NCBI RefSeq assembly: GCF_040833985.1
Contig: NZ_CP162139.1
Location: 62,001-126,000 of the forward strand
Source: Leptospira sp. WS4.C2
Lineage (GTDB): Bacteria; Spirochaetota; Leptospiria; Leptospirales; Leptospiraceae
Direction of reading: 5' to 3'
DNA length: 64,000 nt
Positions 54,195-63,553 of the stretch are shown here, piece by piece. Position 1 is the stretch's first letter. Every line of letters begins with the position of its first letter. Below the pieces are notes generated by a model that saw only the letters and a program-made list of their open reading frames with translations, made no database searches and had not been told where the DNA came from. A program made the translations under genes and the position numbers.

Positions 54195-54674
54195 TTAAAA
54201 ACCCGCTGCTGCGATTGCAGATCTCGTACAAGGGTTGTTATTCGGATCACAAGTAAACATCTTAAAAGTAAACGTATCGTTTGGATTAGGTCTTTGTGAT
54301 GTAGAACCAAAATTGGTTCCACTGGCAAATCCTAAATCGGAACAAGTCGAAGTAGATACAGCATATTTTTTGATATTGGTGTTGAGAAGTCCACCGGCAC
54401 CTCCAGGAGGAGTGTTAAAGTAAGCCGTGGATCCTATATTTCCCCCGTTCAGTTGGAAGGTATCAAAACAAGTTCCTGTAAACGATCCACCCAAGTCAGC
54501 GACTTCCATCACCACCAAAGATTTGTTCCGATCCGCCACACCGTTTAGCAAATTGTTGATCACAAGTGAGGAAATTTCATCCCGGTTCTGTTCTTTGGAT
54601 TGGCAATTCCCAAGAAAGATTGAAACCACGAGGATCATAAAGAATCGTATCATTAAATTAATTTTTAAGTTCAT
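54195..54674 (-). CDS. Hypothetical lipoprotein
   Basis: A 159-residue protein with a lipoprotein signal ending in the lipobox FLGNC. The mature part starts QSKEQNRDEISSLVINNLLNG, with several conserved-looking Cys (GTCFDTF, STCSDLG, MFTCDPNNNPC). I do not recognise a family; it resembles the many small outer-membrane lipoproteins of Leptospira. It begins 9 bases after the porin gene with a GAGGAAA site, so it is probably in the same transcript. A perfect hairpin follows its stop. Confidence 0.72.
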   Translation of the reverse strand: MNLKINLMIRFFMILVVSIFLGNCQSKEQNRDEISSLVINNLLNGVADRNKSLVVMEVADLGGSFTGTCFDTFQLNGGNIGSTAYFNTPPGGAGGLLNTNIKKYAVSTSTCSDLGFASGTNFGSTSQRPNPNDTFTFKMFTCDPNNNPCTRSAIAAAGF

Positions 54675-54683
54675 GTTTTCCTC

Positions 54684-56384
54684 TTAGTTTGGTCTATAAC
54701 TGTAAGCTTCAGGAGAAACAACTCCGGTCCAAAAGTTTGCCTGGAATTGTAGATAAACTCTTCTATCATCAATCGGCATTGCGTTTCCTGTGGTTGGATT
54801 CACATCAAACTGATTTCCAAGTACTTGGTAATATAATTGGGCTTTAAAATGGTGTTTGTCACCGAAAAGGTTTAAACCCGCCCAATACACTCGTAAAGAA
54901 TCCGTCGGATCTACCTTTCCATTCCGATTAAAATCACCTTGGATGTATTCATACTTTAGAACAGGCATGATGTAGTATTTATCCAAAATAGGAATGTTAT
55001 AACCGATCGTTCCATGATATCCAAATAAATCATTAGAAGCAGCTCCACCAAACGTAGTGTAGGCGCCTGACAAATAAAACCCTTTGTAAGTAAAGGTACT
55101 ATCATAAGTATGTCCGATCAGACCCATCTTTGGTCGTCCCAAAGTAGGAACCGAATTTTGGACTAAAAAATTAGGATTTCCATTGGAATCTAAACTGCCA
55201 CGATCGGGATTGGATCCTTGTGCTGTAAGTAGTTGAATTCCACTCGTTGTGCCAGGAGTGTATTCGGGAACATAGAGTGCTGGGGTAATCAAATTCTGAG
55301 TCTGCACATAACCGGCACCGATAGACCATTTCAGCTCCCGTTGGAAAATTTCTTCTCCTTCTTGCCAGTTCACCATCTTACCATCAGATTCTCGTTTGAG
55401 TCCACCAAATACATTCACTTGTGCCCGTGCATAGTAAATAGGAGAAGTATTCACTGTACCGTATCGATTAGCGGTAGTTAGGTCTTGTCGTCGTCCGGTT
55501 CCATAATCACCACCACCGCCTTTTCCGTTACCCACCATAAGGGAAACTTGTAAGTATCTTTCCCATTTATGATCAATCTCTTTTAAGGGAGTTGCTTGGA
55601 TCATCACCCCGTTATCAAATTGCGGAATGGCATTCACAACCATACTGCGTTCTAAAGTCACAAAATTAGCAGAGGATTGTAAATACTCTCTACTGAATTG
55701 AGTGGGCAATTGCCCAAACACAAATCGTAAACCACCATAAGGAATTTTTGCATAGGCAAAGGCTTCATGGATATAACCACGGTTATCTTTTAGCCTGGTG
55801 TTGGTAACATAAGTAGTACTAGCAGCCCTTCCGTTGGCATCCAAATAATTTAATGTGCTCGTTGTTTGGACTACGTCTGGCCTGTTGAGCATGTTTTCTA
55901 AACGAAGTTGGATGTTGGTTCCCCACCAATCGTTTTCGTATTGGACCCCCAATCGAAGCCTTCGAAAGTTCCAATCGACAGTATTAAAATCACGATGCCC
56001 ATTATTAAAAAGCGAGTCTTCCGATCCAGATACACCCCGAAATTGCATACGGCCTGTGATCGTCAGTTTTTCTTTGGCGGTATCATCTGGTCTGTGGGTA
56101 AAGGCATCAGGAAGGGTGGTTGTATTTCCGTTGAGGGGACGGTTGTATTCCACCTTCACTCGGTTTGGACCTGGTTTTGTAAATATCTGACCGGACTCCG
56201 TATCTTCATAGAGTTCCCGGTATACTTTCGCTTGTGGTTCTTTTGATTCTTTTTTATGTTCTTTCGCTTCTGCGGGGGGTTGACCCGTTTGGACCTGCTC
56301 TTTTGTCTGGGGAGCTTCTGATTCAGCAGAAATTGCCCTTACAAAGAATAGGATGGCCAAGATGGCTTTTGAGATAGTCTTCAT
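54684..56384 (-). CDS. OprP/O-like outer-membrane porin
   Basis: A 566-residue protein with a signal peptide (ISKAILAILFFVRAISA). A Lys/Glu-rich segment (residues 25-55) is followed by beta-strand-rich sequence typical of the phosphate-selective porin O/P family: LTITGRMQFRGVSG, WNFRRLRLGVQYENDWWGT, and the aromatic end LYYQVLGNQF ... VYLQFQANFWT. The C-terminal residue is Asn rather than the aromatic found in many porins. It probably forms a channel for anions. Its upstream region carries phased TTGTAA repeats. Confidence 0.83.
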   Translation of the reverse strand: MKTISKAILAILFFVRAISAESEAPQTKEQVQTGQPPAEAKEHKKESKEPQAKVYRELYEDTESGQIFTKPGPNRVKVEYNRPLNGNTTTLPDAFTHRPDDTAKEKLTITGRMQFRGVSGSEDSLFNNGHRDFNTVDWNFRRLRLGVQYENDWWGTNIQLRLENMLNRPDVVQTTSTLNYLDANGRAASTTYVTNTRLKDNRGYIHEAFAYAKIPYGGLRFVFGQLPTQFSREYLQSSANFVTLERSMVVNAIPQFDNGVMIQATPLKEIDHKWERYLQVSLMVGNGKGGGGDYGTGRRQDLTTANRYGTVNTSPIYYARAQVNVFGGLKRESDGKMVNWQEGEEIFQRELKWSIGAGYVQTQNLITPALYVPEYTPGTTSGIQLLTAQGSNPDRGSLDSNGNPNFLVQNSVPTLGRPKMGLIGHTYDSTFTYKGFYLSGAYTTFGGAASNDLFGYHGTIGYNIPILDKYYIMPVLKYEYIQGDFNRNGKVDPTDSLRVYWAGLNLFGDKHHFKAQLYYQVLGNQFDVNPTTGNAMPIDDRRVYLQFQANFWTGVVSPEAYSYRPN

Positions 56385-56645
56385 TCGATTCTGGTTACGA
56401 CTGATTTGGATTTATTACAAACGGAAGGAAAGTTCCGATTCAATGTTTCAGTCTAGTTACAAACGTATTGAAGAATTGTTGGGTTTCGATGACAATTACA
56501 TTACAATATGGTTACAAGGCCAGATATCGCCCAATTTTTATACATTTTTTCATCAAATGCTCACTCTGTCATAATTCAAGCAGGGTTTTATTACAAAATC
56601 ATCACGGTTTGAATTGAAGGGAAAAGGCTCTTTCTTTTAGAATAT
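56385..56645 (-). promoter_or_regulatory. Porin upstream region with repeated TTGTAA elements
   Basis: This gene-free stretch before the porin carries TTACAA on the plus strand (TTGTAA on the coding strand) at 56415, 56457, 56501, 56512 and 56591. The pair at 56501/56512 has an 11-base period (7-base element, 4-base gap), the layout of PhoB-type tandem boxes. Gaps between the others (42, 44) are near multiples of 10.5-11. CTGTCAT also occurs near 56565. Regulation by a PhoB/OmpR-type protein is an inference; no clean -10/-35 pair stands out. Confidence 0.4.
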
Positions 56646-56646
56646 T

Positions 56647-56730
56647 GGTGCGGATCCGCTACGCGGACCGGGCTTTACGCTCCAATCTTTCCTTCGGAAA
56701 GGATTTCCGCTGCAATCCCTTCCGCTCGTA
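56647..56730. repeat. GC-rich intergenic repeat element with hairpins
   Basis: A segment markedly more GC-rich than its flanks, ending a few bases before the chemoreceptor stop. It holds the palindrome GCGGATCCGC (56650-56659), the overlapping stem TCCGC/GCGGA, and the stem-loop CTTTCC-TTC-GGAAAG (56687-56701). It resembles dispersed elements between genes in Leptospira, judged from memory. No coding function is supported. As transcribed from the minus strand it may help end the chemoreceptor message. Confidence 0.5.
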
Positions 56731-56733
56731 TTT

Positions 56734-58725
56734 CTACAATTGGAACTGGTCGCAAATCCCCTTCAATTTGTCTGCGGTAATGGAAAGGTTTTTTGCTGAA
56801 GAGGACATTTCTTCCGCCCCCGCTGCCGTGTTGATGGTATGTTCATTGATTTGAGTGATCACATCGGTAATCTCCCTTACCGCTCCCCTTTGTTCGTCGG
56901 CCGCGACTTTGATTTGGTCCGATTCCCCTTTGACAATCCCTGAGTTTTCCAAAACCGATTGGTTGATCTCTGCTTGAGAACCCATGATGCTATAAAGCGA
57001 ATCCATGGCTCGGGATACATCATTGATGCTTTTAATGATCTCTTGGATCAGCGAAGTCGAAGACTGGATACTTTTTGCACCCCCATCCAACTCTTTTGAG
57101 TTTTTGTTAATCATTTCCGAAATGGATTTGATCGAAGAGGCAGTTCGGATAGAGAGTTTGGAAATCTCTTCTGCTACGACTGCAAATCCTCTTCCCGCAT
57201 CCCCAGCACGTGCCGCTTCAATCGAGGCATTAAGTGCCAAAAGTTGAGTCTGGTCTGAAATTTCGTTGATGATCGCAATGATTGCCTTCATCTCATCGGA
57301 TGATTTCAATATATTGCTAATCATATCATTCATACCGGTAAGCGACTGCTCTCCTTCTTTTGCTTGGCTCGAGATCGATTTCATTCGGTTGAGGGTATGA
57401 TTGATTTCGTCTGCGACTTGTTTTACACTATTCGCTAACTCTTGAATCTTAATTTGAAACTGGGAAATGTTATTGTGTTGGATATCGATGGAACCTGTGA
57501 TGTTTTCCATACTGGCAGACATTTCTTCTACAGTGGCTGACATCTGTTCGGTGGAGGCAGCTGTTGCTTGTGCTCCTCCAGAAAAACTATCAGAACTAGT
57601 AGAGAGTTGGCTTGCACTGGTTGCAAGTTCTTGTGAAATATATTGAATCTCAGAAACAATTTTTCTAAGACTTACCAAAAAGGAATTAGTATCTCCACTG
57701 AGCTCACCAATTTCATCATCGTGTGTTATTTTTAAAGATTGGCTTAGGTCTCCAGAAGACATTTTTTTGAAAAGATCACGAAGGCCAGAAATGGGTTTTA
57801 GCCTTTGTGTAATCAGCCGAGAAAGTGCAAAAATAGACATACTCAAAATGGCGATGGCAAAAATTCCTATCTTTAGCAACATATCGTGAACAACGGCAAG
57901 AATCTCACTTTTTGTTGCAATGGTCGCCAAACGAATATTATATTGATTTAGATCATATACGGTTGCTATCTTTTCTTTTCCAAAAAAATATTCCATATGT
58001 TCATCTGTCTTTAATTGGAGTAATTTTTTCCCCCAGTCTAGCTTTTGGAGATCCAGTTTTAGAATTAATGATTTATCAGGATGCCCAATGACCTGGCCTT
58101 CTTTATCCGTGATGGCAACAAAACCTTCCTTTCCGATTTTAACATCCTTCACCACTTCATCAGTTAGGTGGTTTAAAGAAATCGCAAAAGCAAAAATAGC
58201 TACCACTTGTTTGCCTTGGAATACTGGCATGGTTAAAACTGCGACAGGTTCCTGGGTGACAGGGGAACGATTCACCTTACTTAAAAGAGGTTTTCCTTGG
58301 AGTACGGCTTTGATATTTTCATTGAAGCCCGTATTTCCCCAACGAAACCCAATGGCCTTCCCCGTTGCATCGGAAAAAACGATTGGGTTTTCTTCTGCTG
58401 TGGATAAAAAAACGTTTTCATAGACTCCGAATTTTTGGCTCAAATTGGCAAGGAGTGGATCTAGATACTTACGATCTTTTTTGATACATCGTTCAGCAAA
58501 TTCTGGGTTAGAGGCATTCAATTCGGCCAATATAAATTGTTGGTCAAAAAAATTCTGAATCTGTTTTCCAGAGAGCCTTGCTACATTTTTCATTTCACCA
58601 ATATAAGCATCTACAATGTAGGTTTTGCCTATGATGTATGCAAATGAGGAAATTCCTAAGGTAAGGACCATAATCACGGCCACACTCAAAGCGACAATTA
58701 CAGTCTTTAGGCTATTAAATTTCAT
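56734..58725 (-). CDS. Methyl-accepting chemotaxis protein with dCache sensor
   Basis: A 663-residue chemoreceptor with the classical layout. An N-terminal helix ([20 protein letters not shown]), a periplasmic double-Cache-like sensor (about 40-290, including [20 protein letters not shown]), a second helix, a HAMP domain ([20 protein letters not shown]) and the signalling domain follow. The tip is [20 protein letters not shown], then [22 protein letters not shown] 58725 has AGGATGAA just before it; the 58749 start adds eight residues without a site. dCache receptors often bind amino acids or organic acids; this ligand is unknown. Confidence 0.93.
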   Translation of the reverse strand: MKFNSLKTVIVALSVAVIMVLTLGISSFAYIIGKTYIVDAYIGEMKNVARLSGKQIQNFFDQQFILAELNASNPEFAERCIKKDRKYLDPLLANLSQKFGVYENVFLSTAEENPIVFSDATGKAIGFRWGNTGFNENIKAVLQGKPLLSKVNRSPVTQEPVAVLTMPVFQGKQVVAIFAFAISLNHLTDEVVKDVKIGKEGFVAITDKEGQVIGHPDKSLILKLDLQKLDWGKKLLQLKTDEHMEYFFGKEKIATVYDLNQYNIRLATIATKSEILAVVHDMLLKIGIFAIAILSMSIFALSRLITQRLKPISGLRDLFKKMSSGDLSQSLKITHDDEIGELSGDTNSFLVSLRKIVSEIQYISQELATSASQLSTSSDSFSGGAQATAASTEQMSATVEEMSASMENITGSIDIQHNNISQFQIKIQELANSVKQVADEINHTLNRMKSISSQAKEGEQSLTGMNDMISNILKSSDEMKAIIAIINEISDQTQLLALNASIEAARAGDAGRGFAVVAEEISKLSIRTASSIKSISEMINKNSKELDGGAKSIQSSTSLIQEIIKSINDVSRAMDSLYSIMGSQAEINQSVLENSGIVKGESDQIKVAADEQRGAVREITDVITQINEHTINTAAGAEEMSSSAKNLSITADKLKGICDQFQL

Positions 58726-58883
58726 TTCATCCTGTCCTAGTAAAAACAAATAGAATCATATTTCATGATGCATGGATTGGATTTGTCAAACCACATATAG
58801 GACGAATCGTATAAATCCTAGGCCATACCATTTTTAATGGTTAGGTCCCATTTGGATCTTAATCAAATCAAGAGAGAGATTTT

Positions 58884-59294
58884 TTACCTGTTTTCCTTGC
58901 GGATGACCAATTTCAGCCCGGACCAAACATCGTCCACAGCACAAACTTTAATATCAACAAGTCCTAAACTTAAGGCAAAGTCTCTGATCAGATTTTCATT
59001 CATATCGGAAGGAATTTTTGAGGTCTTCTTTGGCCAAGAGATCCAGATCATTCCTGTTGGTTTGATCTGTCCCATGAGTTTTGGTAATTTTTGTTGAAAC
59101 TCTTTTGAGGATATCGTAAAGAAATGAATCATATCCAATCCAGGCTTTGGTTTGTCTAGGATTTGAATATTCTTTGGGAACGTTCCCCAATCCTTCATAA
59201 AGTCTTTGGAGGGAAGGTTGATTAAGTGAAGAATCATGTTTTCTTTGATTCCCAGTTTTTCGACGAGTGGTTTTCCCGAATATCCAGCTGACAT
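58884..59294 (-). CDS. DUF3052-family protein
   Basis: A 136-residue cytosolic protein. It begins MSAGYSGKPLVEKLGIKENM and ends with GLVDIKVCAVDDVWSGLKLV, both landmarks of DUF3052, with MIWISWPKKTSKIPSD between. The function of the family is not known; its members are small single-domain proteins. It is upstream of the dCache chemoreceptor gene on the same strand, about 160 bases away, and diverges from the next chemoreceptor gene. Confidence 0.85.
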   Translation of the reverse strand: MSAGYSGKPLVEKLGIKENMILHLINLPSKDFMKDWGTFPKNIQILDKPKPGLDMIHFFTISSKEFQQKLPKLMGQIKPTGMIWISWPKKTSKIPSDMNENLIRDFALSLGLVDIKVCAVDDVWSGLKLVIRKENR

Positions 59295-59470
59295 AACTTT
59301 CTCCCTGCTTTAGGAATTTTCTAAACTTCCTGATCTATCTAAAAATCACTAGTCAAACTCTGTGTTCTCTTTTAAAAAATCCAAATTTCTTAGAAAAATT
59401 TAATCAACCAGGATCATTTCCTGATGTTTTGATCCGTAGATGAATTAAGACCAATAAAATATTGCACCTA

Positions 59471-59487
59471 ATCACCATTGTGGTGAT
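59471..59487 (+). promoter_or_regulatory. Inverted repeat upstream of the chemoreceptor gene
   Basis: ATCACCA-TTG-TGGTGAT is a perfect 7-base inverted repeat, ending 21 bases before the GTG start at 59509. It could be an operator or a small 5' hairpin in the mRNA. No regulator gene adjoins it. Confidence 0.35.
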
Positions 59488-59508
59488 GTAATGAATTGAG
59501 GGTATTTA

Positions 59509-61074
59509 GTGTTAACAATTGCAGATCTTTGGAAACAAGGGAAAATCATAATCAACAGAATCAGATTTGGATTAGTTCTTTTATTCCTTCTCGCTATGAT
59601 CGGGGCAAAAGACGAATTCCAACCCAAGATGTTTGTAATCCATATGGTGGGAACTTGCACCATGGGATTCTATTGTGCAATTGCTTATATCTTAGAAAAA
59701 AAAACAAACCCTCCTACTTGGTTCCACAAATCATTGATCTTGCTTGATACCTTGGTTCTTGGTGGAACTATTATCATGGATTGTACCCTTAGTTTAAAAG
59801 AGGCTCAGGCCGCTTTAGCAAATGCAGTGGTCTATTTTATCTTTTTCTTCAATGCAATTTATTCAGGATTTTTAGGTGATCGTAAGTTTGTTTTGTTAAA
59901 TTCTTTTATCGGAGCCGTTACTTCAGCAGTTGCGTTGTATTTTGCCGTGAATATTTCAGGAATCAAACTTTCTGTAGATCCTGAATTGTCCCGCCAAATG
60001 GGTTATGTTGGTTTAGCAGGCGAAGTGATGAAACCTATTTTTATCATGATCGCCGGATACATTGTAAGTTTACTTGTCCAACTACTAACAAAAATTAGCT
60101 CTCTTGCAGAAATCAAAGCCGACGAAGCAGAACTACTATTAGATCAAACCAAAGAAAGAAATAAGATTTCTGCCAATGCCGCTGTAAAACTAGAAAGTTC
60201 GATCACTAACTTTAGTAACTTTGTCTCACAAACATCTCTGAAACTAGAATCGCAAGCAGCTTCCTTAGAAGAAATCACAGCAGTCATTTCCGAACTTTCC
60301 AGCTCTTTTGAATCCAATGGATCTTCCATTGAGGAACAAAACAGCAAAGTACAAGGAATGGTATCAGATACAGAGATATTAAAAGAAACTGTAGATCAAA
60401 TCCTAGTTCAAAGTGAACGTTTGGTAGAAATTGCAGAGATCAATAAAAAAGAAAGTATGTCTGTAACTGAAGTGGCTGACCAAACTGCTGCCCATTTAGA
60501 AGCCATCCAATCTTCCTTTGACCAAGTCAATGAGATCAATAATATCGTTGCTGAAATTGGTGAAAAGACAAACTTACTTGCGTTAAATGCTTCCATTGAA
60601 GCGGCAAGAGCCGGTGATGTTGGAAAAGGATTTGCCGTTGTGGCAAACGAAGTGAGTAAACTTGCCGAGTTTACAAAAAACAACGTAAAACGAATTTCCA
60701 TTGTTGTCAAAAGTTCCAAAGAAATCATCGCCAATGCAAGAAATGCCTCTAAAAGCACTGGGGAATTGGCAAAATCTCAAATTGATCGATTGAACCAAAC
60801 CTTGGTCGAAATCCAAGATATGAATCGATTGTATATCGAACAGAGAAACACTTTATCTGCTATTTTATTGGAACTAGGACAAATCAGAGAACTCTCCAAA
60901 CAAATATCCGAATCCACCAAAGAACAGTTACTTGGTCAAAAAGAAGCATCTAAAGGAATTGTCCAACTAGAAATGGAGGTCAACGAAATCAGTCGTGCCT
61001 CCAAAGATCTTGAAGAACATATTGAAATGATCAAAGGTGAAGCAAATAAATTGGCCTCCATGAGCCAGAGTTAG
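59509..61074 (+). CDS. Methyl-accepting chemotaxis protein, multi-helix sensor (paralogue)
   Basis: A 521-residue chemoreceptor with six or so N-terminal membrane helices and no HAMP domain, related to the product of 46268-47830. Shared marks are LWKQGK/LWQNGK near the start, [28 protein letters not shown] and [14 protein letters not shown]. The signalling tip is [20 protein letters not shown] followed by [21 protein letters not shown] 59509 is the start, with GAGGG 7 bases before it. A hairpin overlaps its stop codon. It stands alone rather than in an operon, unlike its relative. Confidence 0.92.
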   Translation: MLTIADLWKQGKIIINRIRFGLVLLFLLAMIGAKDEFQPKMFVIHMVGTCTMGFYCAIAYILEKKTNPPTWFHKSLILLDTLVLGGTIIMDCTLSLKEAQAALANAVVYFIFFFNAIYSGFLGDRKFVLLNSFIGAVTSAVALYFAVNISGIKLSVDPELSRQMGYVGLAGEVMKPIFIMIAGYIVSLLVQLLTKISSLAEIKADEAELLLDQTKERNKISANAAVKLESSITNFSNFVSQTSLKLESQAASLEEITAVISELSSSFESNGSSIEEQNSKVQGMVSDTEILKETVDQILVQSERLVEIAEINKKESMSVTEVADQTAAHLEAIQSSFDQVNEINNIVAEIGEKTNLLALNASIEAARAGDVGKGFAVVANEVSKLAEFTKNNVKRISIVVKSSKEIIANARNASKSTGELAKSQIDRLNQTLVEIQDMNRLYIEQRNTLSAILLELGQIRELSKQISESTKEQLLGQKEASKGIVQLEMEVNEISRASKDLEEHIEMIKGEANKLASMSQS

Positions 61075-61094
61075 TTTTTAACTCTGGCCTTTCG
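61064..61094 (+). terminator. Hairpin overlapping the chemoreceptor stop codon
   Basis: GCCAGAGTTA (61064-61073) pairs perfectly with TAACTCTGGC (61079-61088) around GTTTT, followed by CTTTCGTTT. It covers the TAG stop at 61072-61074. It should terminate the plus-strand transcript and lies 21 bases before the stop of the convergent hydrolase gene, the only convergent junction here with a clear hairpin. Confidence 0.65.
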
Positions 61095-61095
61095 T

Positions 61096-61956
61096 TTAAC
61101 CCTCTTTTAAAAAGTTTACGATTTCTTCCTTAACACTTTCGGTTCGCAAAATCATCTTGTGACCAAGTCCTTTGGTTTGTACTAATTTAGATTTTTTCCA
61201 TGCTCTTGAAACGGCAAGACCCATAGAAAATGGAATTTCTACATCATCCTCGTCATGAATGACAAGAAGTGAGTTGTTAAATTTAGGACCCGCTGCTCCT
61301 AAATCCAAACTGCTTAGAGGTTGTTTGACCTTGCGTTCTAGAACCGAACGCATTGATTCTTGTTCTTCTGGAGTCAATTGATAGTATTCACTAAAACTCT
61401 TTCTTAAAATTTCCAATCGTAATGGCGGGGCAATATAAACTAATTTGCTGGCGCTAACACCTAATTCCTGTGCTACGGTTGCTACAGCCCCACCAAAAGA
61501 ATGTGTAATGATAAAATTTGGATTACCGATATCACTAACGAGTCTACGCACCATCTTCGCAGAAAGAACAATATTGGAATACCTGCCAGAAGAAAATCCA
61601 TGCCCTGGCAAATCGATTCCCAAAACATTGTAACCTTCTTCCAAAAGTGCAGGTATAATCCTTGAGAAATTTCCTGTATTTCCATTCCAACCATGAATGA
61701 GAAGAACAGTTTCTCCTTTTCCCTTCCAATGAAAGTATTGGATGCGGTGTTCTTTTTCTTTGAATTCTTTTTGGTCTGCCAGTGCCAACACATCCATTTC
61801 TTTACGGGATGGTTTTTGTTTTTGAGTAGATAGAAAATATTGAGCAGCTACATAACCAAAAAAAATTGGTTTTCTTCTGGCAAAGGCCCATTTTTCTTCC
61901 ATGGGAATGGGATAGGTTTTATTTAAAGTACGAACGATCGTGCTATTTGTTGTCAT
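61096..61956 (-). CDS. Alpha/beta hydrolase
   Basis: A 286-residue hydrolase. VLLIHGWNGNTGNFSRIIPA is the oxyanion region, FIITHSFGGAVATVAQELGV carries the nucleophile (the usual GxSxG reads THSFGG), LLVIHDEDDVEIPF the acid, and TKGLGHKMILR the His. The substrate is unknown, esters being most likely. It follows the TetR gene by 29 bases on the same strand with AAGGA before its ATG, so the two probably form one transcript under TetR control. Confidence 0.87.
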   Translation of the reverse strand: MTTNSTIVRTLNKTYPIPMEEKWAFARRKPIFFGYVAAQYFLSTQKQKPSRKEMDVLALADQKEFKEKEHRIQYFHWKGKGETVLLIHGWNGNTGNFSRIIPALLEEGYNVLGIDLPGHGFSSGRYSNIVLSAKMVRRLVSDIGNPNFIITHSFGGAVATVAQELGVSASKLVYIAPPLRLEILRKSFSEYYQLTPEEQESMRSVLERKVKQPLSSLDLGAAGPKFNNSLLVIHDEDDVEIPFSMGLAVSRAWKKSKLVQTKGLGHKMILRTESVKEEIVNFLKEG

Positions 61957-61985
61957 TACTAATTCCTTTTTTTGTGTTAATCCTT

Positions 61986-62582
61986 CTAATCTTCATTTTG
62001 AAATCGTTTGATTAATTCGTTAAAACTTTGTTTGGTTCTTTTTTCGCTATTTTTGTCTTCTAAAAGTCGGTTGTAAAAATGAAAGGCCAAGATAAGCCCC
62101 CAAATTTCCTGTACCATCTTATCAACATTGGTATTTGTATCTAACTCTAAAGTGTCTTTTGCATCTTGAACAAATTGTTTTAGAGTTTTTTGCCAACTGA
62201 GTTGCGTTTTTTTCAAATGATCCCTGACAACTCCTGGCCTATCATCAAATTCAGAACTAGAAGATAAAAACAAACAACCACCAGGCAAACTATCTGTATG
62301 TGCCCACGACAACCACATATGAAACGCAGTTTTTAATCTTTGTAATCCTGGTTTGGTTTTGAGAGCTGGGTACACAACATTTCTTCGAAAGAGTTCACTT
62401 CCCACTCTCAGCACTTCGATTTGCAAGTTTTCTTTGGAGGCAAATTTGGCAAAAAGTCCACTTTTGGACATCCCCAATTCATCGGCCAAGGTTCCAATGG
62501 TGAGTCCTTGTAATCCTTGGACACTCGCCACCTGGACTGCCTTTTCCAAAATCATCGATTTTGTATCCTCACCTTTGCCCAT
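61986..62582 (-). CDS. TetR-family transcriptional regulator
   Basis: A 198-residue regulator from ATG 62582 (the frame continues to 62795, but the added residues are unlike the family; ATG 62621 is a second choice). The DNA-binding unit reads LTIGTLADELGMSKSGLFAK, followed by FASKENLQIEVL. The C-terminal part starting GLQRLKTAFHMWLSW resembles the TetR_C branch that often senses small lipophilic compounds. It is followed by an alpha/beta hydrolase gene. No palindrome clear enough to name stands out upstream. Confidence 0.88.
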   Translation of the reverse strand: MGKGEDTKSMILEKAVQVASVQGLQGLTIGTLADELGMSKSGLFAKFASKENLQIEVLRVGSELFRRNVVYPALKTKPGLQRLKTAFHMWLSWAHTDSLPGGCLFLSSSSEFDDRPGVVRDHLKKTQLSWQKTLKQFVQDAKDTLELDTNTNVDKMVQEIWGLILAFHFYNRLLEDKNSEKRTKQSFNELIKRFQNED

Positions 62583-62706
62583 AAGTAATAGTACGACCGT
62601 TCGTTTTAATTTGTAAAGCATATTTTGAGAGTTTTGGCGTATGAGTCTGCAATTTTGAATTATTTTTTGACTTGAGTTTGGTAAGGTTTTGTTACAATCG
62701 TGGCCT

Positions 62707-63285
62707 ATGCAACAGTACACATTTAACAAATATTTTGCTAAAAAGAGTTTTTTGAAAATCTTTGGTGGTGAAATTCGTATCTTTGATGAGAACAAAAAAA
62801 ACCTTCTCTTTTTTGTAAAACAGAAAGCCTTTAAATTAAAAGAAGATATTACTGTTTATGCAGATGAAACAAAAACAAAAGAACTCTTAAAAATAAAAGC
62901 ACGTAGTGTGATCGATTTTTCAGCGATTTACGATGTGGTAGATGTTACTTCGAATGAGGCAATTGGATCATTGCGTAGAAAAGGTTTTAAATCTATACTC
63001 AAAGATTCTTGGGAAATACTCGACACAAAGGATCAAGTGGTTGGGTCTATTGATGAAGATAGTATGTTTAAGGCAATTCTTCGCCGGTTTTTAACCAATT
63101 TAATTCCTCAGAAATTTTTCATTACACTAAACAAGAATCAGGTGGGAGTTTTGCAACAGACTTTCAATCCATTTGTCCCTCAATTCAATATTGATTTTTC
63201 GTCTGATAGTGCAAATTCACTCGATCGAAGAATGGGCATTGCGATTGTTATTCTGTTACAAATCATCGAAGGTAGACAAAATTAG
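62707..63285 (+). CDS. LURP-one-related / scramblase-like protein
   Basis: A 192-residue protein. FGGEIRIFDENKKNLLFF, LKEDITVYADETKTKELLKI and SNEAIGSLRRKGFKSILKDS fit the LURP-one/tubby-like beta-barrel family (YxjI in Bacillus), ending with a hydrophobic helix (GIAIVILLQIIEG). Function is unknown; related folds bind phospholipids. ATG 62707 is chosen over 62689 because the protein family begins near QQYTFNKYFAKKSFLKIFGG. It diverges from the TetR gene. Confidence 0.75.
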   Translation: MQQYTFNKYFAKKSFLKIFGGEIRIFDENKKNLLFFVKQKAFKLKEDITVYADETKTKELLKIKARSVIDFSAIYDVVDVTSNEAIGSLRRKGFKSILKDSWEILDTKDQVVGSIDEDSMFKAILRRFLTNLIPQKFFITLNKNQVGVLQQTFNPFVPQFNIDFSSDSANSLDRRMGIAIVILLQIIEGRQN

Positions 63286-63309
63286 TATTTGGAGTTGGAG
63301 TAAATTTAC

Positions 63310-63420
63310 ACCCCTAGGCTAAGCGTTAAGGATCCGTAGGGCTCGGTCCCCTACCATCGTTAGATGGTGGGGGACGGGAGCGTTTAGCGCACCCCGGAGG
63401 AGCCTGACCCTGATTTCGAA
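63310..63420. repeat. GC-rich intergenic repeat element with long hairpin
   Basis: A GC-rich block between the LURP-one-like and restriction genes. The core stem is 13 pairs (63346-63358 with 63363-63375, one G-T pair) around GTTA, extended by GCTC/GAGC (63341-63344, 63378-63381). Flanking GCTAAGCGTT and AGCGTTTAGC are also near-complementary. There is no T-run on either side, so it is not an intrinsic terminator. It is probably a dispersed Leptospira element; that is judged by resemblance. A minus-strand open frame crosses it but reads as low-complexity Pro/Arg and is not called. Confidence 0.5.
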
Positions 63421-63553
63421 GAATGACTCCTGTTAGTAGAGATTGGGAACGCACTAAAGAAGAATCAATATTTGCTTGAGTTTTTAATTTTTCATTTTCA
63501 TAGTTGAAGCTCACTAACTTCAATGAAAAACGAAAAATCTTTTTGGAGATACA

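Noticed and set aside
56645..56854. 69-residue plus-strand open frame
   Set aside because: It crosses the repeat element and the antisense of the chemoreceptor 3' end.
46268..61074. The two similar chemoreceptors as a recent duplication or mobile unit
   Set aside because: The N-terminal halves differ widely at the residue level and no flanking repeats are shared, so the duplication is old.
63326..63523. 65-residue minus-strand open frame with a Pro/Arg-rich end
   Set aside because: The sequence comes from the GC-rich hairpin element; it has no ribosome site or family resemblance.
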